Assembly (NCBI GenBank): GCA_034698045.1
Contig: JAQGAU010000904.1
Span: 1 to 22,766 of the forward strand
Origin: Paramacrobiotus richtersi
Taxonomy: Eukaryota; Tardigrada; Eutardigrada; Parachela; Macrobiotidae
Length of the DNA stretch: 22,766 nucleotides
Reading direction: 5' to 3'
Positions 20,532-22,766 of the stretch are shown in pieces. The notes beneath the pieces are model-generated. The model had not been told where the DNA came from and did not search any database. It was given only the letters and a program-made list of their open reading frames with translations. A program made the position numbers and the translations under genes. Within the stretch, counting starts at the first letter, position 1. Every line of letters starts with the position of its first letter.

Positions 20532-20731
20532 GGCAGAAGTAAGCAAGCGTTATGTGTAAATCTAAGATACCTGCATCATAAGACTACTACGTAAGCCCGG
20601 CAAACAGGCATTCTTACGAATATGTCTGAAGGGATTCGTTTGTTTGCGGAAGAATCTGTGGCAGTGAGGGTGATGAATGAAAATCGAAGTTGACCCTGCG
20701 AATTCTTTATGCGAAATCAGTGGACTGTACG

Positions 20732-20737
20732 TTTATT
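20732..20737 (-). terminator. Poly(A) signal of secreted-peptide paralogue 2
   Basis: TTTATT on the plus strand reads AATAAA on the minus strand, about 95 bp past the stop of the peptide gene. Confidence 0.5.
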
Positions 20738-20831
20738 TGCTATCATTTTGCAGTATATGAACCAACACACGCAAGATCAGTAAACAAATACAGTACATGA
20801 CCGGCATGGTAAACAGCAGCGAAATACACGA

Positions 20832-21047
20832 CTATCCTTTGGAATGGCGTTTGGCGCGTTGGGAGTTGACCCACATCTGGTAGGGGTCCGCCTCGGGCGC
20901 GGCGTATCCCATCTGGCGGGCGTACTGCATCTGCGGCGCGAACTCCTCTTCGTCGTTGTCGTAGTTGCGGTAATAATAGGCGCTGCTCAGGGCCACGCTG
21001 GCGAAGACCAACAGGGCCACACACATGAAGGCTTTCAGCAGCTGCAT
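20832..21047 (-). CDS. Small secreted prepropeptide, paralogue 2
   Basis: 71 residues, single coding exon. Signal peptide 1-23 (MQLLKAFMCVALLVFASVAL, cleavage after SSA), then YYYRNYDNDEEEFAPQM, YARQM, PEAD.YQMW, R-A-K-R (64-67) and a short tail HSKG. It is collinear with paralogue 1 (19297-19527): same length before the R-x-K-R site within two residues, same acidic core and same spacing of the QM, PEAD and QMW blocks. The tails after R-x-K-R differ completely, which suggests the conserved product is the acidic part before the site. The final Gly could donate an amide if the tail were itself a peptide. Function unknown. Confidence 0.8.
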   Translation of the reverse strand: MQLLKAFMCVALLVFASVALSSAYYYRNYDNDEEEFAPQMQYARQMGYAAPEADPYQMWVNSQRAKRHSKG

Positions 21048-21730
21048 TGCGCTTCACGGGTTTCGGTGTTGAGGTGAATGGAGGAAACTGAGGTATGTTG
21101 TGAAGAGGATGCTAACTCACAAAAACTCAAAATAACCTGGAAAACGTATGAAGACTGAAGTGCCCCAGCTGTCAGGGAAATATTTTGTTACTGGTTGCCA
21201 CGATACATTCTGCTATCGTTCGTCCTTCGTAGATTCTCGCGGAGTTACCAGTATCGACGGGGCGGTTTCTGTTTCCAGAAACTTCTGATCCACTAAAAGT
21301 GGTTTACTTACACAAACAGAAAAAATCGCTAAAAATGCGTCAGTGTTTTTCTTTCTCGTTCTTCAGCATAGGCAATATTCTATGTTGTATCAAAGTAAAA
21401 ATTAATATGCTGTGCTGCCTGTGCAAAGTACAGATCTATTGTATACGTATCGAGTGTAAACGTACCCACATATGTAAAGTTAGTTAATGTTATTTGTATT
21501 AAAAGTTTCCAGTTTATAAAAAACTGACGATTCCTCCTAATAGGAACCGTTTATCACTACGAAAACTACCACGAAGCCGTATTGAAAATTAATACCTAGG
21601 GAAAACGTTCACCACTGCATTGTTATTTTACCGATCTTTGCGCATCTGTCGAGTTTTGCACAATATGTTATCACAGGGTACACCACAAATGCGTTGAATC
21701 GAGAACTAGCCGTCATTGTAGCATGATAAA

Positions 21731-21736
21731 TTTATT
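21731..21736 (-). terminator. Poly(A) signal of the Ly6-domain gene
   Basis: TTTATT on the plus strand (AATAAA on the minus strand) begins 11 bp beyond the minus-strand stop at 21747. Confidence 0.55.
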
Positions 21737-21746
21737 TAGAAAACTT

Positions 21747-22322
21747 CTAAAGACAGCGCCACGTAACGCACAACCACCCACAGTAAAAGGTCAATGAAAC
21801 CAGTTTCTGGCTAATCAGCTCCAGATTATTGGCCGAACTCTGCGCTGCGCTTGGCGCTAACGGCATCGTGCACAAATCTTCCCCGCATTCTCGACACTGG
21901 ACATTGGTGACAATGAACCCATCACTCCCGTTGTTACGATTAAGCGATTTTTGCATTCCCTCGCATGCTGGAGCTTTAACACATCCCATTTCGAGAACAA
22001 CACTGGTTATGTTGCGGATACCCTTGATGAACATCTCCATGTCAGTGCTGTTGTAGGCGGTCCATGCACATTTATCCTCTAATGGAGCGCATTCGCGGAT
22101 CATCTCCGGGGGTCCTTCGGCAGGGCAGGTAGTGCGTGAGCTCATCGGTCCGCATTCGTAGCATTTTAGGCTGGTGCAGTGGTGGATGAAGAGGAACGCG
22201 GTTAGAAACCTTGGTACACTGTAAACCGAGTAGATATACCATGCGCTGCTTCCGAAGTTGAATAATATTATGGATGTTACGGTTCGGTACGGCTGCATCC
22301 GGAAAAATGTCAGCGATCCCAC
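21747..22322 (-). CDS. Ly6/uPAR (three-finger) domain protein, probably GPI-anchored
   Basis: The frame holds one LU domain at about 53-152, starting LKCYECG in the usual position right after a hydrophobic leader. It has ten cysteines (54, 57, 66, 78, 85, 114, 120, 143, 146, 151) and two N-glycosylation sites (NST, NIT). The last cysteines are spaced C-x2-C-x4-C, whereas most LU domains end CC-x4-CN. The C-terminal 20 residues are hydrophobic (LVSLTFYCGWLCVTW) and fit a GPI-attachment signal. Such proteins sit on the outer cell surface; relatives modulate ion channels, septate junctions or receptors. The N-terminus is uncertain: the open frame gives a long 52-residue leader, but TTTACAG just before SVPRFLTAFLF may be an acceptor, with a first exon further upstream. 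Confidence 0.7.
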   Translation of the reverse strand: MGSLTFFRMQPYRTVTSIILFNFGSSAWYIYSVYSVPRFLTAFLFIHHCTSLKCYECGPMSSRTTCPAEGPPEMIRECAPLEDKCAWTAYNSTDMEMFIKGIRNITSVVLEMGCVKAPACEGMQKSLNRNNGSDGFIVTNVQCRECGEDLCTMPLAPSAAQSSANNLELISQKLVSLTFYCGWLCVTWRCL

Positions 22323-22660
22323 CTGCGAACCCGTTCTGCCATATTACAGCTACTGTACGTTTGCTCTGAAAGTTACTATGGTTTGGCACTGTTTTGCATG
22401 TATTGGGAATCGGTCGTAGTGTTGCATCGTTGGCATTGTACATTTTTGTGCTCATTTTGATGTTTGACAGCAAAACGAACAATTAATGAACGCTAAAGGT
22501 TCTTCACTTTTCTTGGTGTGCTAACTTATACAGTATGGAGTATACGGGCGTTATAGTCAATGGTTTGCTTTACTTTCCAGTCGCTATATTCGCACAAGTC
22601 CACGTTTCGTAGACTGCTTCGACGGTTGATACTGTTCAAACAAGTAACAGTCGTTTGCAA
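22323..22660. other. Upstream flank of the Ly6 gene
   Basis: It contains minus-strand open stretches that could hold a first exon of the Ly6 gene (Met codons near 22430-22465), but I could not find a donor of the right phase. Nothing else is recognised. Confidence 0.3.
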
Positions 22661-22711
22661 CCGGCAATTATGTCCCCCCCGCCAAAATTTCCCCCCGGAC
22701 ATTATTGCCGG
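22661..22711. repeat. 15-bp inverted repeat with a C-rich loop
   Basis: CCGGCAATTATGTCC (22661-22675) pairs with GGACATTATTGCCGG (22697-22711) with one mismatch. The 21-base loop between the arms is almost all C apart from GCCAAAATTT. The minus strand therefore carries two G-runs of six or more in the loop. Confidence 0.85.
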
Positions 22712-22766
22712 GTCCCCTTTGTAACCATCGCCAACTGTGTAACCCTTGCACAGGCTTGGTGACACG

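Noticed and set aside
20743-21057. 104-codon minus-strand frame overlapping peptide gene 2
   Set aside because: Same reason: a shadow of the conserved secreted-peptide frame.

Overview
This is a stretch of animal nuclear DNA. The genes are split by short GT-AG introns (about 55-85 bp in the conserved genes), sit close together on both strands, and some carry AATAAA signals just past the stop. Three of them encode parts of the motile axoneme, so the species has flagellated sperm or motile cilia. Compact genes, tiny introns, an F-box protein of unfamiliar architecture and small tandem secreted-peptide genes would fit a tardigrade. That is a guess from style; the sequence does not prove it.

Left part (1-7640). 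After a 640-bp leader with three short palindromes and a consensus-perfect RFX X-box comes CFAP251/WDR66, which I could reassemble into 19 exons (1139 codons plus stop). About 210 bp further on, same strand, is the six-exon axonemal dynein light intermediate chain p28 (DNALI1). Directly behind it lies a decayed last exon of a roadblock gene in the opposite orientation.

Middle (7640-14050). A gene-poor stretch with a perfect 19-bp hairpin leads to a three-exon F-box protein. Then follows a second, decayed copy of p28 exons 3-6, convergent with an intact four-exon dynein light chain roadblock (DYNLRB) gene on the minus strand. The roadblock intron 2 holds an AT-rich 197-bp tandem repeat. The two ~1-kb p28/roadblock segments (about 6563-7640 and 11917-12934) are direct copies. 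Their breakpoints fall inside introns, so the left copy keeps a whole p28 and a roadblock stub, and the right copy keeps a whole roadblock and a p28 stub.

Right part (14050-22766). A GC-rich two-exon CK1-family kinase is followed by 3.3 kb without a recognisable gene. Two paralogous minus-strand genes for small secreted prepropeptides come next (signal peptide, acidic YDNDEEEFAPQM core, conserved R-x-K-R site), with an unrecognised 125-codon plus-strand frame between them. Last is a minus-strand Ly6/uPAR-domain protein with a possible GPI signal, then a C-rich-loop hairpin at the end.

The main story is a small axoneme gene cluster (CFAP251, p28, roadblock), with an X-box at its head, that was split by a segmental duplication and the presence of an F-box gene between the copies. 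The secreted-peptide pair is the best candidate for something undescribed. All exon joins were made by eye from splice sites, reading phase and remembered family sequences; no search was run.
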